NCBI RefSeq assembly: GCF_000176515.1
Contig: NZ_ADAQ01000013.1
Location: 1,141,361-1,205,360, forward strand
Direction of reading: 5' to 3'
From: Grimontia hollisae CIP 101886
GTDB lineage: Bacteria; Pseudomonadota; Gammaproteobacteria; Enterobacterales; Vibrionaceae
Length of the DNA: 64,000 nt
Shown here: positions 50,756-62,667 of the stretch, piece after piece
Layout of the letters: each line of letters begins with the position of its first letter
Numbering within the stretch: position 1 is the first letter of the stretch
Position numbers and translations under genes: made by a program
The notes under the pieces: model-generated
Databases searched by the model: none
What the model was told of the DNA's origin: nothing
The model's input: only the letters and a program-made list of their open reading frames with translations

Positions 50756-52852
50756 ATGAGCGAGGAGACGCTTTACATTGATAAAGAGTTAAGCTGGTTG
50801 TCTTTTAACGAACGGGTATTGCAGGAAGCGGCAGACAAAAACGTCCCCATCATCGAACGGGTTCGCTTTCTGGGGATTTTTTCCAGCAACCTCGATGAGT
50901 TCTACCAAGTTCGGTTTGCCGATGTAAAGCGCCGCATATTGATCAACGAGGAGCAAGGTGGCGACAACAAAGCCAAAAAGCTCCTCAATAAAATCCAGAA
51001 TAAAGTCCTCAAACTCAATCAGGATTTCGATCACCTTTATAACGACATTCTGCTGGAAATGGCGCGGCGCCACATCTTTCTGGTCAACGAAAGACAACTG
51101 ACCGAATACCAGCAAAACTGGCTGAAAAGACACTTTGTCAGCAACCTGCTCCCCCACATCACGCCGATTATCCTGACAGATGATATGGATGTGCTGGCAT
51201 TTCTAAAAGATGCCTACTCCTATCTGGCCATCGAACTGAGAAAAGCAGACCAGCTTCCCTATTACGCCTTGATTGAAATCCCAACCGATGAGATCGAACG
51301 TTTCATCAAGGTGCCGGAGCCCAAAGGCAGACGCCGCCGAAAAACCATCATCCTGCTCGACAACATTATCCGTCTCTGTCTGGATGAAATTTTCAGTGGC
51401 CTGTTTGACTACGACAGTGCCGAAGCCTACGCCATGAAAATGACCCGGGATGCAGAATACGACCTGACCAATGAAGTCGACCACAGCCTGCTTGAAAACA
51501 TGTCAGACAGTTTGGACCAGCGCTTGACTGCCTTGCCAGTGCGCTTTGTTTACCAACGTGATATGCCCGATGAGATGGTAAAAAAAATCATCCAGATGCT
51601 GAAACTCTCAGATTATGACAGCGTGCTGCCCGGTGCCCGCTACCACAACTTTAAAGATTTCATCGGCTTTCCGAATGTTGGGATGAAGTACCTGGAAAAC
51701 CCGCCGCTGCCCCCGATTGAATCAGCCGATTTCACAACCAGAAAAAACGCCTTCGATGCCATCCGCGAGCGGGATATTTTGCTGTACTACCCTTACCACA
51801 CCTTCCGTCATATGACCGAACTGGTACGTCAGGCATCCTTCGATCCGAAAGTAAGAAGCATCCGCATAAACATCTACCGGGTGGCGAAAAACAGCCGTAT
51901 CATCAACTCCATGATTGACGCCGCCAATAACGGCAAACGCGTGACCGTGGTGGTGGAACTGCAAGCCCGTTTTGATGAGGAAGCCAACATTGAATGGGCC
52001 CGCATGCTGACCGATGCAGGTGTCAAAGTCGTATTCGGGACACCGGGCCTTAAAATCCACTCGAAGCTCTGTTTAATTACCCGCCGAGAGGACGACGGGC
52101 TTCAAGAATATGCCCATATCGGTACGGGGAACTTCCACGAAAAAACCGCACGTATCTACACGGACTTTTCACTGTTTACCGCGGATAAATCCCTCACCAC
52201 AGAAGTACGTAAAGTGTTTAACTTTATCGAAAACCCGTACAAACCGGTCAAGTTCTCACACCTGATTGTATCCCCACGCAACTCACGTTCAAGGATATAC
52301 CGGTTGATTGAGCGTGAAATTGAGCATGCCAAGGCAAAACGCAAAGCCGGGATCACCTTGAAAGTGAACAACCTGGTCGACAAGGGACTGGTAGATTTGC
52401 TCTACAAAGCGAGCAATGAAGGGGTAAAAATCCGCATGGTCATCCGTGGTATGTGTTCACTCATTCCGGGTGTAAAAGGGCTGAGCCATAACATTAAAGC
52501 CATCAGTATTGTCGACCGTTTCCTTGAACACCCCCGGGTATTTGCATTTGAAAACGGGGGCGATCACGATGTCTACATTTCTTCTGCAGACTGGATGACA
52601 CGTAACATTGACAACCGGATAGAAGTGGGGGCGCCCATCAAGGATGAACGCCTCAAACAGCGCATTATGGACATTCTCGAGTTGCAGTTTCTCGACCGGG
52701 CCAAAGCGCGTGTGCTCGACGAAAAGATGTCAAACGCTTACGTTAAACGCGGAAATCGCAAAAAAGTACGCTCACAACTCGCCATTTACGAATACCTTAA
52801 ACACGTAGAACGCGCGGAAAAACGTCAAGCAGGCAAACAAAAAAATGAATGA
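50756..52852 (+). CDS. ppk: Polyphosphate kinase 1
   Basis: Reversibly polymerises the ATP gamma-phosphate into polyphosphate; membrane-associated tetramer. 698 residues (E. coli 688). The N-terminal domain begins [20 protein letters not shown]; the catalytic phospholipase-D-like domain has His435 in [14 protein letters not shown], the same position as the autophosphorylated His in E. coli, and [19 protein letters not shown]. Its end overlaps ppx by 8 bp. Confidence 0.97.
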   Translation: MSEETLYIDKELSWLSFNERVLQEAADKNVPIIERVRFLGIFSSNLDEFYQVRFADVKRRILINEEQGGDNKAKKLLNKIQNKVLKLNQDFDHLYNDILLEMARRHIFLVNERQLTEYQQNWLKRHFVSNLLPHITPIILTDDMDVLAFLKDAYSYLAIELRKADQLPYYALIEIPTDEIERFIKVPEPKGRRRRKTIILLDNIIRLCLDEIFSGLFDYDSAEAYAMKMTRDAEYDLTNEVDHSLLENMSDSLDQRLTALPVRFVYQRDMPDEMVKKIIQMLKLSDYDSVLPGARYHNFKDFIGFPNVGMKYLENPPLPPIESADFTTRKNAFDAIRERDILLYYPYHTFRHMTELVRQASFDPKVRSIRINIYRVAKNSRIINSMIDAANNGKRVTVVVELQARFDEEANIEWARMLTDAGVKVVFGTPGLKIHSKLCLITRREDDGLQEYAHIGTGNFHEKTARIYTDFSLFTADKSLTTEVRKVFNFIENPYKPVKFSHLIVSPRNSRSRIYRLIEREIEHAKAKRKAGITLKVNNLVDKGLVDLLYKASNEGVKIRMVIRGMCSLIPGVKGLSHNIKAISIVDRFLEHPRVFAFENGGDHDVYISSADWMTRNIDNRIEVGAPIKDERLKQRIMDILELQFLDRAKARVLDEKMSNAYVKRGNRKKVRSQLAIYEYLKHVERAEKRQAGKQKNE

Positions 52853-54353
52853 CTACACCCCGACTGAAAAGCCACGGGAAATTGCAGCGATTGATTTGGG
52901 TTCCAACAGCTTCCATATGGTCGTTGCCCGTGTCGTCGGGCAAAGCCTTCAAATCATCAGCCGCCATAAGCAGCGTGTACGCTTGGCATCCGGGCTCGAT
53001 GATCACAAGAATCTGGATAATGCCGCCATTGATCGTGGTGTCGATTGTCTGGCCATGTTCGCTGAGCGTCTCCAGGGGTTTGACGAACAAAATGTGCGCG
53101 TAGCGGCCACATTCACCTTGCGTGAGGCCAGGAACAGCCAGGTTTTTGTCCGGCGTGCCCGTAACGTTTTTCCCTATCCGATTGAAATTATTCCCGGGGT
53201 AGAGGAAGCGCGTCTGATTTACCTTGGTGTCTGCCATACCCAACCGGGGGAAGGTAAGAAACTGGTGGTTGATATCGGCGGCGGCAGCACTGAGCTGGTG
53301 ATCGGCAACGGCTTTAACCCTCTCCTTGTAACCAGCAAGCATATGGGTTGTGTCAGCTACAACCAGCGTTTTTTCAACGATGGGCAGATTTCTGTCAGAG
53401 GCTTTGCACAAGCCCAACTGACCGCTGAACTCAAGCTGGAAAGCATTGCCCGGCAATATAAAGATTGTGGCTGGAACGAAGCAATGGGCTCGTCGGGCAC
53501 GATAAAAGCGATTCGTGAAGTGCTGATCGCCAGTGGACACGAAGATGGCATCATCACCCGAAAACGCCTTGATGATCTGATTGATCAAGTCATCACCTTT
53601 AAATCAGCCCGAACACTGACTCTTCCAGGCTTACCCGAAGAGCGGCAACCAGTATTTGCCGCGGGGCTTGCAATCCTGTCAGGGGTTTTTCATGCCCTGA
53701 ATATCGACAGCATGGTATTTTCCAGCGGTGCACTACGTGAAGGACTGCTGTATGAAATGGAAGAACGCTTCCAGCACTGCGACATCCGAAGCCGTACTGC
53801 CTCGGACCTGGCTCAGCGATACCATATTGACCTGCAACATGCAGAGAATGTGCAGCAGATCGCTGAGCACTTTTACCTTCAAGCAGAGCCGCAGCTCAGT
53901 CCGAAAAAGGCAGAGCTGGCTATCTTACTGAGCTGGGCGGCATTACTCCATGAAGTTGGCCTCAGTATCGCCCATTCAGGCTTTCATAAACATTCTGCCT
54001 ATATCCTCCAAAACACCAACCTGCCCGGTTTTAATCAGGAACAACAAACCGTACTGGCAACTCTGACCCGCTTTCACCGCAAAGCGCTGAAGCTGGCAGA
54101 CATGCCTGAATTCACCCTGTTCAAAGTAAAACATATTTATCCGCTTATCCGTTCACTGCGTCTGGCCTGTGTACTCAACGTACAGCGAAGTGGGGAGCCG
54201 GTAAAAGATGTCAAACTCGAGACCAACGATGATTGTTGGTCACTCACCTTTCCAGAAAACGGGTTAAACCAGAATACCCTGCTTGCTGCAGACTTGGAGA
54301 CAGAGAAAAACTATTGGGAAGCGGTGGGCTGGAAGCTCAAGGTAAAGGGATAA
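52845..54353 (+). CDS. ppx: Exopolyphosphatase
   Basis: Processively hydrolyses terminal phosphates of polyphosphate, the counterpart of ppk. 502 residues; sugar-kinase/Hsp70-like fold with [17 protein letters not shown] at the start and [14 protein letters not shown] (about 143-156). The C-terminal HD-like region contains [28 protein letters not shown]. Overlaps the end of ppk by 8 bp, so the two are coupled. Converges on pstS. Confidence 0.96.
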   Translation: MNDYTPTEKPREIAAIDLGSNSFHMVVARVVGQSLQIISRHKQRVRLASGLDDHKNLDNAAIDRGVDCLAMFAERLQGFDEQNVRVAATFTLREARNSQVFVRRARNVFPYPIEIIPGVEEARLIYLGVCHTQPGEGKKLVVDIGGGSTELVIGNGFNPLLVTSKHMGCVSYNQRFFNDGQISVRGFAQAQLTAELKLESIARQYKDCGWNEAMGSSGTIKAIREVLIASGHEDGIITRKRLDDLIDQVITFKSARTLTLPGLPEERQPVFAAGLAILSGVFHALNIDSMVFSSGALREGLLYEMEERFQHCDIRSRTASDLAQRYHIDLQHAENVQQIAEHFYLQAEPQLSPKKAELAILLSWAALLHEVGLSIAHSGFHKHSAYILQNTNLPGFNQEQQTVLATLTRFHRKALKLADMPEFTLFKVKHIYPLIRSLRLACVLNVQRSGEPVKDVKLETNDDCWSLTFPENGLNQNTLLAADLETEKNYWEAVGWKLKVKG

Positions 54354-54403
54354 AACACGGAACCAAGCCAAGGTCAAGGTGACAGAGCAAGGAAGCCGTG
54401 TTT
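54353..54403. terminator. Possible terminator between ppx and pstS
   Basis: AAACACGG at 54353-54360 pairs with CCGTGTTT at 54396-54403 around a 35-nt loop, between convergent genes. The loop is long and the U-run short, so this is tentative. Confidence 0.45.
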
Positions 54404-54409
54404 GTATGG

Positions 54410-55357
54410 TTACAGGTCAAGCTCGTTAAGCTGTTGTTCAATCAGATTTTTTGGCAAGGGAACAAATCCTTCAGCCCCCACCAAAGCTTGCCCCTGTCTT
54501 GAAAGGATCATCCTAATAAATTCAGCCTCCATGCGCGGCAAGGGCTTGCCCGGCACTTTGTTGACATAGACATAGAGATAGCGGGATAACGGATAACGCC
54601 CAGAGATCACGTTTCCGGTAGTGGCGTAAACCCGCTCGCCATCTACGTCCAGCGGCAACATTTTTGCGCCAGCCGTGCGGTAGCCAATGCCCGCATAACC
54701 AATGGCATTCAGCGACGTGCTGACAGATTGCACCACAGAAGCGGAACCCGGCTGCTCATTCACATCTGGCCGGAAGTCACCGTCACACAGCGCCTGATCT
54801 TTAAAAAAACCGTAGGTGCCTGAGACTGAATTGCGGCCAAAACGTTGAATGTTCCGTTTTTTCCAGTTGCCCGACAGACCAAGCTGCCCCCATTTTTCGA
54901 TGCGCGCATTGGCGCCACACCGCAGCGTTTGGGAAAACAACGCATCCACTTGCCTCATATTCAGCACATCGATGGGATTGTCCTGGTGGACAAAAATCGC
55001 CATCGCATCAATGGCCACTTTGATGGCCGTCGGGGGATAACCATACCTGCGCTCGAACAGTTCAATCTCGCGCGGGTGCATCTCCCGGCTCATGGTACCA
55101 AACTGCGTCGTGGCTTCGATCAATGCTGGCACAGCGGTTGATGAGCCAGAGGTTTGAATCTGCACATTAACACTGGGATAGTACTGTTTAAACAGGCTAC
55201 CCCACTGGGTCACCAGATTGGCAAGGGTATCTGATCCGACGGTCGAGAGGTTGCCGGACACATTTTCTATGCGGTGATACGCAGGCAGGTGATCTTCAGC
55301 TAGCGAAGGTGGCACCATCAATAACAATCCAATTAAGATCAGAGCCCGTATCAGCAT
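54410..55357 (-). CDS. pstS: Phosphate ABC transporter substrate-binding protein (PstS family)
   Basis: Periplasmic phosphate-binding protein of 315 residues. Signal peptide [20 protein letters not shown] is followed by a mature part with [34 protein letters not shown] (phosphate-binding Ser/Thr loop), and the [18 protein letters not shown] motif. It overlaps phoR by 7 bp and is the third gene of phoB-phoR-pstS, away from pstCAB. It may be one of several PstS proteins of the genome. Confidence 0.9.
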   Translation of the reverse strand: MLIRALILIGLLLMVPPSLAEDHLPAYHRIENVSGNLSTVGSDTLANLVTQWGSLFKQYYPSVNVQIQTSGSSTAVPALIEATTQFGTMSREMHPREIELFERRYGYPPTAIKVAIDAMAIFVHQDNPIDVLNMRQVDALFSQTLRCGANARIEKWGQLGLSGNWKKRNIQRFGRNSVSGTYGFFKDQALCDGDFRPDVNEQPGSASVVQSVSTSLNAIGYAGIGYRTAGAKMLPLDVDGERVYATTGNVISGRYPLSRYLYVYVNKVPGKPLPRMEAEFIRMILSRQGQALVGAEGFVPLPKNLIEQQLNELDL

Positions 55358-56646
55358 GCCAGGCGCTCCGGGAGCGTAAATGAAAACGTACTGCCCTCGC
55401 CGACTTTACTGTTAATTTCAAGTTCGGATTCGTGATGGTTCAGCGCATGCTTCACTATCGCAAGCCCCAGACCGCTACCGCCGGTTTCACGTGAACGCGC
55501 TTTATCCACCCGGTAAAAACGCTCTGTCAGCCTGTCAATATGTTGCGGCGCAATACCCTCACCACTGTCAATCACTTCCAACCGGGGCCCCTTTCGGGAC
55601 TTGAACCAGCGAACCTTGATTTTCGCGCTAGCCGGGGTGTGCTTCACCGCGTTATACACCAGGTTGGAAATTGCACTGCGAAGCTGGTCTTCATCCCCCA
55701 GCACCTTCAGGGAATGGTCGATATCAAATTCAAAGTCATGCGCCTTATCGCCACTCAAGGTCCGCGCCTCTTTTTCCAGCACATCCAGCATCGCCGGCAC
55801 ATCAACTTTCTGATCAAGGGCGATTTTCACACTCGCTTCTATCTTCGACAGCGTCAGAAGTTGTTCCACCAGGCTCTCCATGCGAGTTAACTGCTCTGTC
55901 ATCACGCCATGGGCTTTATTCCACATTGGCCCCGCCAGCATGTCCGGATCTTCTGACATTTCCAGATAACCACGCAGCACCGTCATCGGGGTGCGAAGCT
56001 CATGGGAGACGTTGGCAAAGAAGTTACGGCGCATGCCTTCCAGTTGTTTCAACTGGGTGATATCACGCACCACCATCAGGTATTCCCCTTCCGCATAAGG
56101 CATGGTTCGGAACTCCAGGGTTTTCGAGGCATGCAGCGTGGAGCGCATCTCAAACGGTTCACCAAGCTCTGCGCGCCCCAGGTACTCAATAAATTCCGGA
56201 GTACGGATAAGGTTGGCAATGTACTGGCCTGCATCATCTGGCATGCGGAAACCGAGCAGCTCCTGTGCCAGCTTGTTGCACCAGACAATCGAGCCATCAT
56301 GCTCAAACACGACCACGGCATCAGGCAAAGATTCAGCGCCGTTGCGGAAACGGCGGATCAGATTCGTCAACTCTTTACGCCGACGGCGGTTACGTTTTTG
56401 TAAGCGATAAATGCCATTAAACAGCGGCGTCCAACTCCCAGAGCCGGTCGGCGGTATCAGACTGCGCTCTTTCCACAGCCAGTCAGACAGTTTGAGCTGG
56501 TGATAGAAGTTCCACAACAACACCAACACCGTTGCCAGCAGCAACAGCCAGGGAAGGCCGCCAAAAAAACCGCCAATAAGAAACCAGGGTAGATAAAAAA
56601 AAGCCAGCTCCAGAGCCAGCTTTTTCCATGTCAGTCTTTCGACCAT
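55351..56646 (-). CDS. phoR: Phosphate regulon sensor histidine kinase PhoR
   Basis: 431-residue membrane kinase. Two close hydrophobic segments at about 10-50, a PAS domain (about 95-195; [22 protein letters not shown]), then the H box [22 protein letters not shown] with the phosphorylated His, and ATPase boxes [18 protein letters not shown] and [14 protein letters not shown]. It phosphorylates PhoB in phosphate limitation, with signalling through PhoU and the Pst system. 56 bp downstream of phoB. Confidence 0.96.
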   Translation of the reverse strand: MVERLTWKKLALELAFFYLPWFLIGGFFGGLPWLLLLATVLVLLWNFYHQLKLSDWLWKERSLIPPTGSGSWTPLFNGIYRLQKRNRRRRKELTNLIRRFRNGAESLPDAVVVFEHDGSIVWCNKLAQELLGFRMPDDAGQYIANLIRTPEFIEYLGRAELGEPFEMRSTLHASKTLEFRTMPYAEGEYLMVVRDITQLKQLEGMRRNFFANVSHELRTPMTVLRGYLEMSEDPDMLAGPMWNKAHGVMTEQLTRMESLVEQLLTLSKIEASVKIALDQKVDVPAMLDVLEKEARTLSGDKAHDFEFDIDHSLKVLGDEDQLRSAISNLVYNAVKHTPASAKIKVRWFKSRKGPRLEVIDSGEGIAPQHIDRLTERFYRVDKARSRETGGSGLGLAIVKHALNHHESELEINSKVGEGSTFSFTLPERLAC

Positions 56647-56702
56647 TTATGTCTCCACGATATCGCCCGGTGGCCTTCGGGCGACAGATGAACAATGTGT
56701 TA

Positions 56703-57392
56703 TCAGATGCGCGTTGAGAAGCGGTAGCCCGCACCACGCACGGTTTGTACCAGCTTGTCGTGCCCGTGCTCTTCAAGCGCTTTTCTTAAACGACGAATAT
56801 GCACATCAACAGTACGATCTTCCACATAAACGTTGGTGCCCCATACGTTATTAAGAAGCTGTTCGCGACTGTAAACTCGCTCTTGATGGGTCATAAAAAA
56901 GTGCAACATTTTAAACTCGGTTGGCCCCATCTCCAGCGGCTTATCGTTGGACGTGACGCGGTGTGAAACAGGATCAAGCTTGAGGCCCTGCACATCAATC
57001 ACATCGTCCAGCGAAGTAGGTGATACGCGGCGCATGACAGCTTTCAATCGTGCCATCAACTCTTTGGGCGAAAAAGGCTTGGTGATGTAGTCATCTGCGC
57101 CCACTTCCAAGCCACGTACTTTGTCTTCTTCCTCACCACGCGCTGTGAGCATCACGATCGGGATCTGTCGGGTCAGTTCATCACGTTTAAGGTGTTTGAT
57201 CAGGTTGATCCCCGAGCCGCCTGGCAGCATCCAGTCCATCAGGATCAGTTCAGGGTAAGGCTCGCAGATTTTTTCCAGAGCACTGTCATAATCTTCTGCT
57301 TCTACGGCCTGATAACCTTTTTGTTCCAGTACGAAGCACAGCATCTCGCGAATCGGTGCTTCATCTTCGACAACAAGTATCCGTCTTACCAT
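56703..57392 (-). CDS. phoB: Phosphate regulon response regulator PhoB
   Basis: OmpR-family regulator, 229 residues. Receiver domain with acidic residues VVEDE and phospho-acceptor Asp53 in [13 protein letters not shown], Lys in [33 protein letters not shown]-terminal winged helix (about 130-229). Binds Pho boxes such as those at pstC and before its own gene. Confidence 0.98.
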   Translation of the reverse strand: MVRRILVVEDEAPIREMLCFVLEQKGYQAVEAEDYDSALEKICEPYPELILMDWMLPGGSGINLIKHLKRDELTRQIPIVMLTARGEEEDKVRGLEVGADDYITKPFSPKELMARLKAVMRRVSPTSLDDVIDVQGLKLDPVSHRVTSNDKPLEMGPTEFKMLHFFMTHQERVYSREQLLNNVWGTNVYVEDRTVDVHIRRLRKALEEHGHDKLVQTVRGAGYRFSTRI

Positions 57393-57439
57393 TTTTCCAT
57401 ACCCAGTTAGAGGTTTATGTGCATTTCTTGGGTGTCATT

Positions 57440-57469
57440 ATGTGATTCTATTATGACAGTTTTGTGACC
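57440..57469 (-). promoter_or_regulatory. Pho box upstream of phoB
   Basis: Minus strand GGTCACAAAACTGTCATAA (57451-57469) has two TCA-containing halves spaced 11 bp, and a third weaker repeat (AATCACAT) follows at the same spacing. It lies about 60 bp before phoB, consistent with autoregulation. Confidence 0.8.
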
Positions 57470-57541
57470 TTCCGTGAGAGATGAATAAAAATGCAGCCAC
57501 CAACCGCCCAATAATAAAGGCATTTTCTGACTATCATTCAT

Positions 57542-60500
57542 TCAGCCCCGCACCTGTACCCGGCTGACACCGCCGCCCAGCGCTTCAACAGTCACTTGTG
57601 TGCCAATCCTTTCCACCAATGTGCCAACATGTGATATCACGCCAATCTGTCTGCCATCAGCCTGCAGGGTATCAAGGCAGGCAAGCGCCATTTCGAGACT
57701 GTCCGGATCCAGGGTACCGAAGCCCTCATCAATAAACAGCGAACCTAACTGCCGCGTATCTGCGGCCAGCGATGCGAGCGCCAGTGCCAATGCCAGCGAA
57801 ACCAGAAAACTTTCCCCACCGGAGAGCGACTCAACACTGCGTACTTCATCGCCCATGTCATGATCCACCACCTGCAGGGAAAGTGGACTGGATGGCACGG
57901 TTTGCAGCGCATAGCGCGGCGCCAGTTCCTGCAGGTGGACATTGGCTTCCAACACCAATTGTTGCAAGGTGAGCGACTGCGCCAGGTTACGGAATTTATT
58001 GCCGGAAGCAGAGCCAATCAGATCGGCAATTTTCATCCACATTTCTGCGTGTTGCTGCTGTTTTTCAAGCTGGGATCTGAGTTCGCCTGCCTGTGCTTCA
58101 GCCTGCTCAGAGGCCTCCAATGTACGCCTGACCGAAAACACCGATTCTTCGATTTCCGCTTTCTGCACATCCAGCGCGTTTTTCAATGCCGTGGCTTTTT
58201 CATCGTCGTCAGCGCCACGCTCCGTCAACCACGTCAACGCTTGATCGACAGCCTCCTGACTCTCACGTAAGCGGCCCTCTCGCTCATTGCGCAGGGTGCT
58301 GGCAACTTGCATGGCATCATCCAAGGCTTTCAGGGCAGCACGCTCGCTGGTTACCCAATTCGCATCTTTGGCCAGTAATTGGATCAAAGCAGACTCAGTC
58401 AGGTTGAATGTCTGTTGCCATTTCAGCCAACGGTGCACCACCTCGCGGTGTTGTTTGTCAGTGTCTTTACGCTGTGCCTCTGCGGCTTCCAGCGCCGCCC
58501 TGTCAGCAGCCCGCTTTTCGGTCAGTGACGACAAGACGGCTTCACACTCTTTTTCCCTGCTACGGGCTGTTTCCAACGCCGATTTCAGTGACGCTTCATA
58601 CCCAGCCAGATCGTCGACATCCAGCACAGCCCTCCGCGCTTTGTATTGCAGCTGCGCTTTCTCCGCCAGAATGTGGTAAGCGTCAATGGCTTCATTTTGG
58701 TGAAGTTGTAATGTCTTCAACGCCTGCTCAAGGGCCGCCATGTCAGGCACCAGAGGTGTGAGCTGTTTTTCGCACTCCTGCAACTTTTCACGAAGTGACA
58801 GGTAGTGCTTGATACGTTGTTGCATCTCACGGATATAACGCTCTGCGCCATAGTGCTGCAGCATATTCAGCCAAGAGCTGTCTCCGTACAAATCGTCCAG
58901 CGCGTTATGACGCGAGCGGATGCTTTCTTTCGCTGCCACTAAGCGCTCCTGCAGCGCCTTGATTCGCTCATCACTTTGCGTCTTCTGTTGGGCGACCTGA
59001 TGGGCATGAGTTTGCAATTGGTTTTCACGTTGTCCCAACTGCATGAGCTGTTGTTGCCACCGCTGCACATACCCCAGACGCTGGCGACGGTTTTCCAGCG
59101 TGTGATAAAGGCTTTCCATTTCCTGGTAGTTTTCTTTCGCCTTTTGATGGCTTTCGTCTACCCATGATCCAAATGCATTTGGATCATCATGTTCCAAATA
59201 CTCAGTGACCTCACCCGCTTCTTCCAGAAGCGGCGCCAGTAGAGCCTTCTGGCGTTGCACATGGTAGTCCAACTCCTGCCACTGCTGCTCCCAGTGTGGC
59301 ATTTGTTGCTGCGCTTGCTGGCGCTGCTGATGGAAATAATGGCGTTCACTTTCCAGTTGGCGCAATTCAGACTGCAACGTCTGTAGCCTCTGGCGTTGGC
59401 TACCCAGCACACCTTCAACCACCGGGTTATGCTCGCGGTAGGGGTGATGCCCCGAACCACACAACGGACAGGGCTGACCTTCTTCCAACTGGCTGCGGTA
59501 TTCCGCCAGGCTCACTACCGCCATGCTCTGGTTTAGGGCCCGCTCTGCCTCTTCATATTGGGCCACCCGTGTGTTGAACGTTGGCTCAATGTCCGACAGT
59601 TGTTTGGTGGCACTTTCAATGACCGACGTCAGGCTGTTTTTTTCCTGGATCAGGCGCGCTTTGTGTTCCAGGAGGTTCAACCATTCATTGCTGGCATATT
59701 GCAGCTTGCGGAAATGCTCATGGCGCTGCTGAAGCTGTTCATAACGGGCATAGTCCTCTTTCTGCGCTTTCTCCAGAGTGTCGGTATCCGCGTCGGCAAG
59801 CTGCTCTTCCAGTTGCCCGCGTTCTTTGGCCAGAATCTCCTGTTGGTGGCTAATACCGGCAAGGTCCCGCTCTACCTGTTGCTGGAAATGTTGCAGTTTC
59901 TGGATTTCCGCTTCCGCTTCCGCATATTGTCGGTTTGCAACCAGGTATTGCTCAAGGTTATCCAGCACAGGTTGGTACTGCTCTGCAATCCCCGAAAAAT
60001 CCCCGAATTGGGCCAGTTCGTGTTTCAGTGCCGCTATTTGCTCTTCCAGTTGATAGTGAGCTCGCCGTTTTTGCTCAAACTCAGCGCGCGCCTTGTTTAT
60101 CTTGCCATCACGCTCTTGCAGTTGACCCTGCATATCGTCCAGTTGCTGTTTGATGGCACGGTGTTCTGTGTCCATCTCCGACGCGCGGCGGAGTTTTGGC
60201 TCGGCCTCCACCCACTGGGCCTGTGCTGTACTCAGGATATTTTGCGATGCTGTCAGCGCATCCGTCGCCGTGATGATCTCCCCAGTTAGGGTTTGCAACG
60301 CTGCTGTCCGCGATTCAATGTTGTTTTTTAGTTGCGTCAACGACAGCCGTGTGTGCTGAAGTTGGGTAAAATCGGCATGGGCAGGCTGCACTTTTTCGAC
60401 CATGCTGAGCTCATCACGCCGTGGTGTTGCCTCTTTCAATGCTTTTTCCGCTTCCTCGCTCTGTGCAATTGCCGCTGCCAACGCGTTTTCCAGTTCGGCA

Positions 60501-61309
60501 TGTGAAGCCAGGGTTTGACGGTAGTTTTTCAGGGTATCCAGCTGTGCCAACACACCTTCCAGTGACGCTTTCTCTGCCTCCAGCTTTTCTCGCAACTCGG
60601 TTTTTTCTTCTTCGGGCAGGATACAGATCCCCCCCAGTTTCTCCCGCAGGGTCTCCAGGGCATTTTTCTCAGCTTTGGATTTTTCGTAGGCGGCGACAGA
60701 CAACCGGCTGTAGATTTCCCCGCCAGTCATGCGCTCCAACAACGCAGCCCGCTCATCGGTGCTGGCTTTCAGAAATGCGGCAAAGTCCCCTTGCGGTAAC
60801 ATCACAGCGCGGCGGAATTGTTCATAGCTCAACCCAACCAAACGTTCAATTTCGCCCAGCACTTCCTGTTTTTTGCCCGAAAACCGCTGGCCATTTTCAA
60901 GGTTTTCCAGCCATTGCTCAGAAGCCTGAACACGACCATCTGCCTTGCCACGGGCGCGGCGGACATGCCAGTGCGCACGCCAGCAGGAACCATCGTTGGC
61001 CTTGAAGTCCACTTCGGCATAGCCTTCTGCTTTACCTCGGGACAGGATGCTGCGTACATCATTGGCTTTAAGCCTTGCAGCCTCGTCACCCAGACCAATC
61101 TCTGCGTCATTTTTCTTGTTGGCCTGAAGGCGTGGCATACGGTCATACAGCGCTAGGCAAATCGCATCCAGCAGAGTGGATTTCCCGGCACCGGTTTTAC
61201 CTGTGATAGCAAAAAGCCCGGCTTCACCCAGTCGGCTGTTGACGAAATCAATCTCGAAAGGATGTTGGATGCTGGCGAGGTTCTCGCCACGAAGCGCCAA
61301 GATTTTCAT
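57542..61309 (-). CDS. sbcC: Exonuclease subunit SbcC (Rad50-like)
   Basis: ATPase subunit of the SbcCD nuclease, which opens DNA hairpins and trims protein-blocked ends. 1255 residues: Walker A FAITGKTGAGKSTLLDAICLAL (about 34-55), long coiled coils with the zinc-hook motif GQPCPLCGSGHH near the middle (about 615), and the C-terminal SVESLSGGESFLVSLALALALA plus SLFIDEGFGTLD. The start overlaps the sbcD stop by 4 bp. Confidence 0.96.
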   Translation of the reverse strand: MKILALRGENLASIQHPFEIDFVNSRLGEAGLFAITGKTGAGKSTLLDAICLALYDRMPRLQANKKNDAEIGLGDEAARLKANDVRSILSRGKAEGYAEVDFKANDGSCWRAHWHVRRARGKADGRVQASEQWLENLENGQRFSGKKQEVLGEIERLVGLSYEQFRRAVMLPQGDFAAFLKASTDERAALLERMTGGEIYSRLSVAAYEKSKAEKNALETLREKLGGICILPEEEKTELREKLEAEKASLEGVLAQLDTLKNYRQTLASHAELENALAAAIAQSEEAEKALKEATPRRDELSMVEKVQPAHADFTQLQHTRLSLTQLKNNIESRTAALQTLTGEIITATDALTASQNILSTAQAQWVEAEPKLRRASEMDTEHRAIKQQLDDMQGQLQERDGKINKARAEFEQKRRAHYQLEEQIAALKHELAQFGDFSGIAEQYQPVLDNLEQYLVANRQYAEAEAEIQKLQHFQQQVERDLAGISHQQEILAKERGQLEEQLADADTDTLEKAQKEDYARYEQLQQRHEHFRKLQYASNEWLNLLEHKARLIQEKNSLTSVIESATKQLSDIEPTFNTRVAQYEEAERALNQSMAVVSLAEYRSQLEEGQPCPLCGSGHHPYREHNPVVEGVLGSQRQRLQTLQSELRQLESERHYFHQQRQQAQQQMPHWEQQWQELDYHVQRQKALLAPLLEEAGEVTEYLEHDDPNAFGSWVDESHQKAKENYQEMESLYHTLENRRQRLGYVQRWQQQLMQLGQRENQLQTHAHQVAQQKTQSDERIKALQERLVAAKESIRSRHNALDDLYGDSSWLNMLQHYGAERYIREMQQRIKHYLSLREKLQECEKQLTPLVPDMAALEQALKTLQLHQNEAIDAYHILAEKAQLQYKARRAVLDVDDLAGYEASLKSALETARSREKECEAVLSSLTEKRAADRAALEAAEAQRKDTDKQHREVVHRWLKWQQTFNLTESALIQLLAKDANWVTSERAALKALDDAMQVASTLRNEREGRLRESQEAVDQALTWLTERGADDDEKATALKNALDVQKAEIEESVFSVRRTLEASEQAEAQAGELRSQLEKQQQHAEMWMKIADLIGSASGNKFRNLAQSLTLQQLVLEANVHLQELAPRYALQTVPSSPLSLQVVDHDMGDEVRSVESLSGGESFLVSLALALALASLAADTRQLGSLFIDEGFGTLDPDSLEMALACLDTLQADGRQIGVISHVGTLVERIGTQVTVEALGGGVSRVQVRG

Positions 61310-62565
61310 GCCTGACCCTCTTCTTGTTCTTCAACCATGGTGAGCAATGCGTGGAATGCGTCGCAGATTTCCTGCGGCGGCGCTCCGTCAAATTTTTGTT
61401 CCCAACCATACTGGAATACCTGTTCCGGCGAGACATCATCAAGACGTTTGGCCGCAAAGTGTTCAGCCTGGCCTTGCTGGGTGTAATGCGGCGCAATGCG
61501 CGCCAATCGCACCGGCTTGCCTTCCAGCGCGGCATGGATTTTTTCACGAAGCATAGGCTGTGGCGCATCCATCAGCACTGGCACTTCCACCAGCGGCTGG
61601 GATTCACGCGGTAAGGTATCCGGTTGCCAGTTTTTTAGCTCCTGAAGCACCACATCCAGCGGCTGGGGCTTGGACGGTTTGCGGAGGATATCGACAGCGC
61701 GCGGCACATAATGGGGAGTGACGCTGGCAAGCTTTCCATCGGCCAGTTCAACACCCAATACCTGATGCTTGTAATCGCGCTCTGATATCGACAGGGGAAT
61801 GGGCGAGCCGCAATAGCGAATACGTTCCTGTCCGGCCACTTTCTGCGCCAGATGCAGGTGTCCCAGCGCCACATAGTCAATCTTGTCATCAAAAATTGAT
61901 GCAGGCAGCGCGTGCTGGTTGCCACCCAGTACTCGGCGCTCAGACATTTCAGACAACTGGCCAGATGCCATGTAAAGGTGCCCCATGGCGATAATGGCTT
62001 CACCGCCATGGCGCTGTTTCTCCGCCGCTTCCAGCATTTCCCGGTAGACGTCTTCCACACCGGCAATCAAACGATCATCCACCTCATCCAGATGCTGGGT
62101 ACGCAAATCAGCACTGCGCAAAAACGGCACTGCCATAACGATGGCTTTGCTGCCATCTTTCCCGGAAACCGACACCAGCATGCGATCAGTATCCAGGCTA
62201 CCGTCATTGTCACGACGTATGCCTCCCACCATGTGCAAGTCAAAGGCTTTCAGCAAATCGTGAGGTGCATCCAGCTTGCTGGGTGAGTCGTGGTTTCCCC
62301 CGGCAATGATCACATCCAAATCCGGCAGCGCCTTAGATATCTCAGCCAGAAAGCGGTAGAGCATTTGCCATGCAGATGCTGGCGGGTTGGCGGTGTCAAA
62401 CACATCACCAGAGACCAACAGCACATCAACCTGCTCGGTGATCAATAAATCAGACAGCCAGTTGAGAAATTGCTGATGTTCGTGGTCTCTGTCAAAACCA
62501 TGCAGTTGATGGCCCAGATGCCAGTCGGAGGTGTGGATGATTTTAATCACAGAATGCGTACTCAC
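61306..62565 (-). CDS. sbcD: Exonuclease subunit SbcD (Mre11-like)
   Basis: Metal-dependent nuclease subunit of SbcCD. 419 residues. Phosphoesterase motifs HTSDWHLGHQLHG, VLLVSGDVFDTANPP, IIAGGNHDSPSKL and HLHLAQKV provide the Mn ligands. The start is GTG at 62565; a second GTG five codons on (before IKIIHTSDWHLG) is possible. Divergent from rdgC, and coupled to sbcC downstream. Confidence 0.95.
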   Translation of the reverse strand: MSTHSVIKIIHTSDWHLGHQLHGFDRDHEHQQFLNWLSDLLITEQVDVLLVSGDVFDTANPPASAWQMLYRFLAEISKALPDLDVIIAGGNHDSPSKLDAPHDLLKAFDLHMVGGIRRDNDGSLDTDRMLVSVSGKDGSKAIVMAVPFLRSADLRTQHLDEVDDRLIAGVEDVYREMLEAAEKQRHGGEAIIAMGHLYMASGQLSEMSERRVLGGNQHALPASIFDDKIDYVALGHLHLAQKVAGQERIRYCGSPIPLSISERDYKHQVLGVELADGKLASVTPHYVPRAVDILRKPSKPQPLDVVLQELKNWQPDTLPRESQPLVEVPVLMDAPQPMLREKIHAALEGKPVRLARIAPHYTQQGQAEHFAAKRLDDVSPEQVFQYGWEQKFDGAPPQEICDAFHALLTMVEEQEEGQA

Positions 62566-62667
62566 CGTGTTGAGTGGAGAACAAATATTACCGCCATTGG
62601 AGCGACAATCCTTCCTGAATGCAATACCATGTGGCCTTTCTCATTACCGGATGGATAAAGCCTCGCC

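Noticed and set aside
59558-60289. 243-codon open frame opposite sbcC
   Set aside because: Leu/Phe/Val-rich shadow of the coiled-coil region; no ribosome site or recognisable domain.
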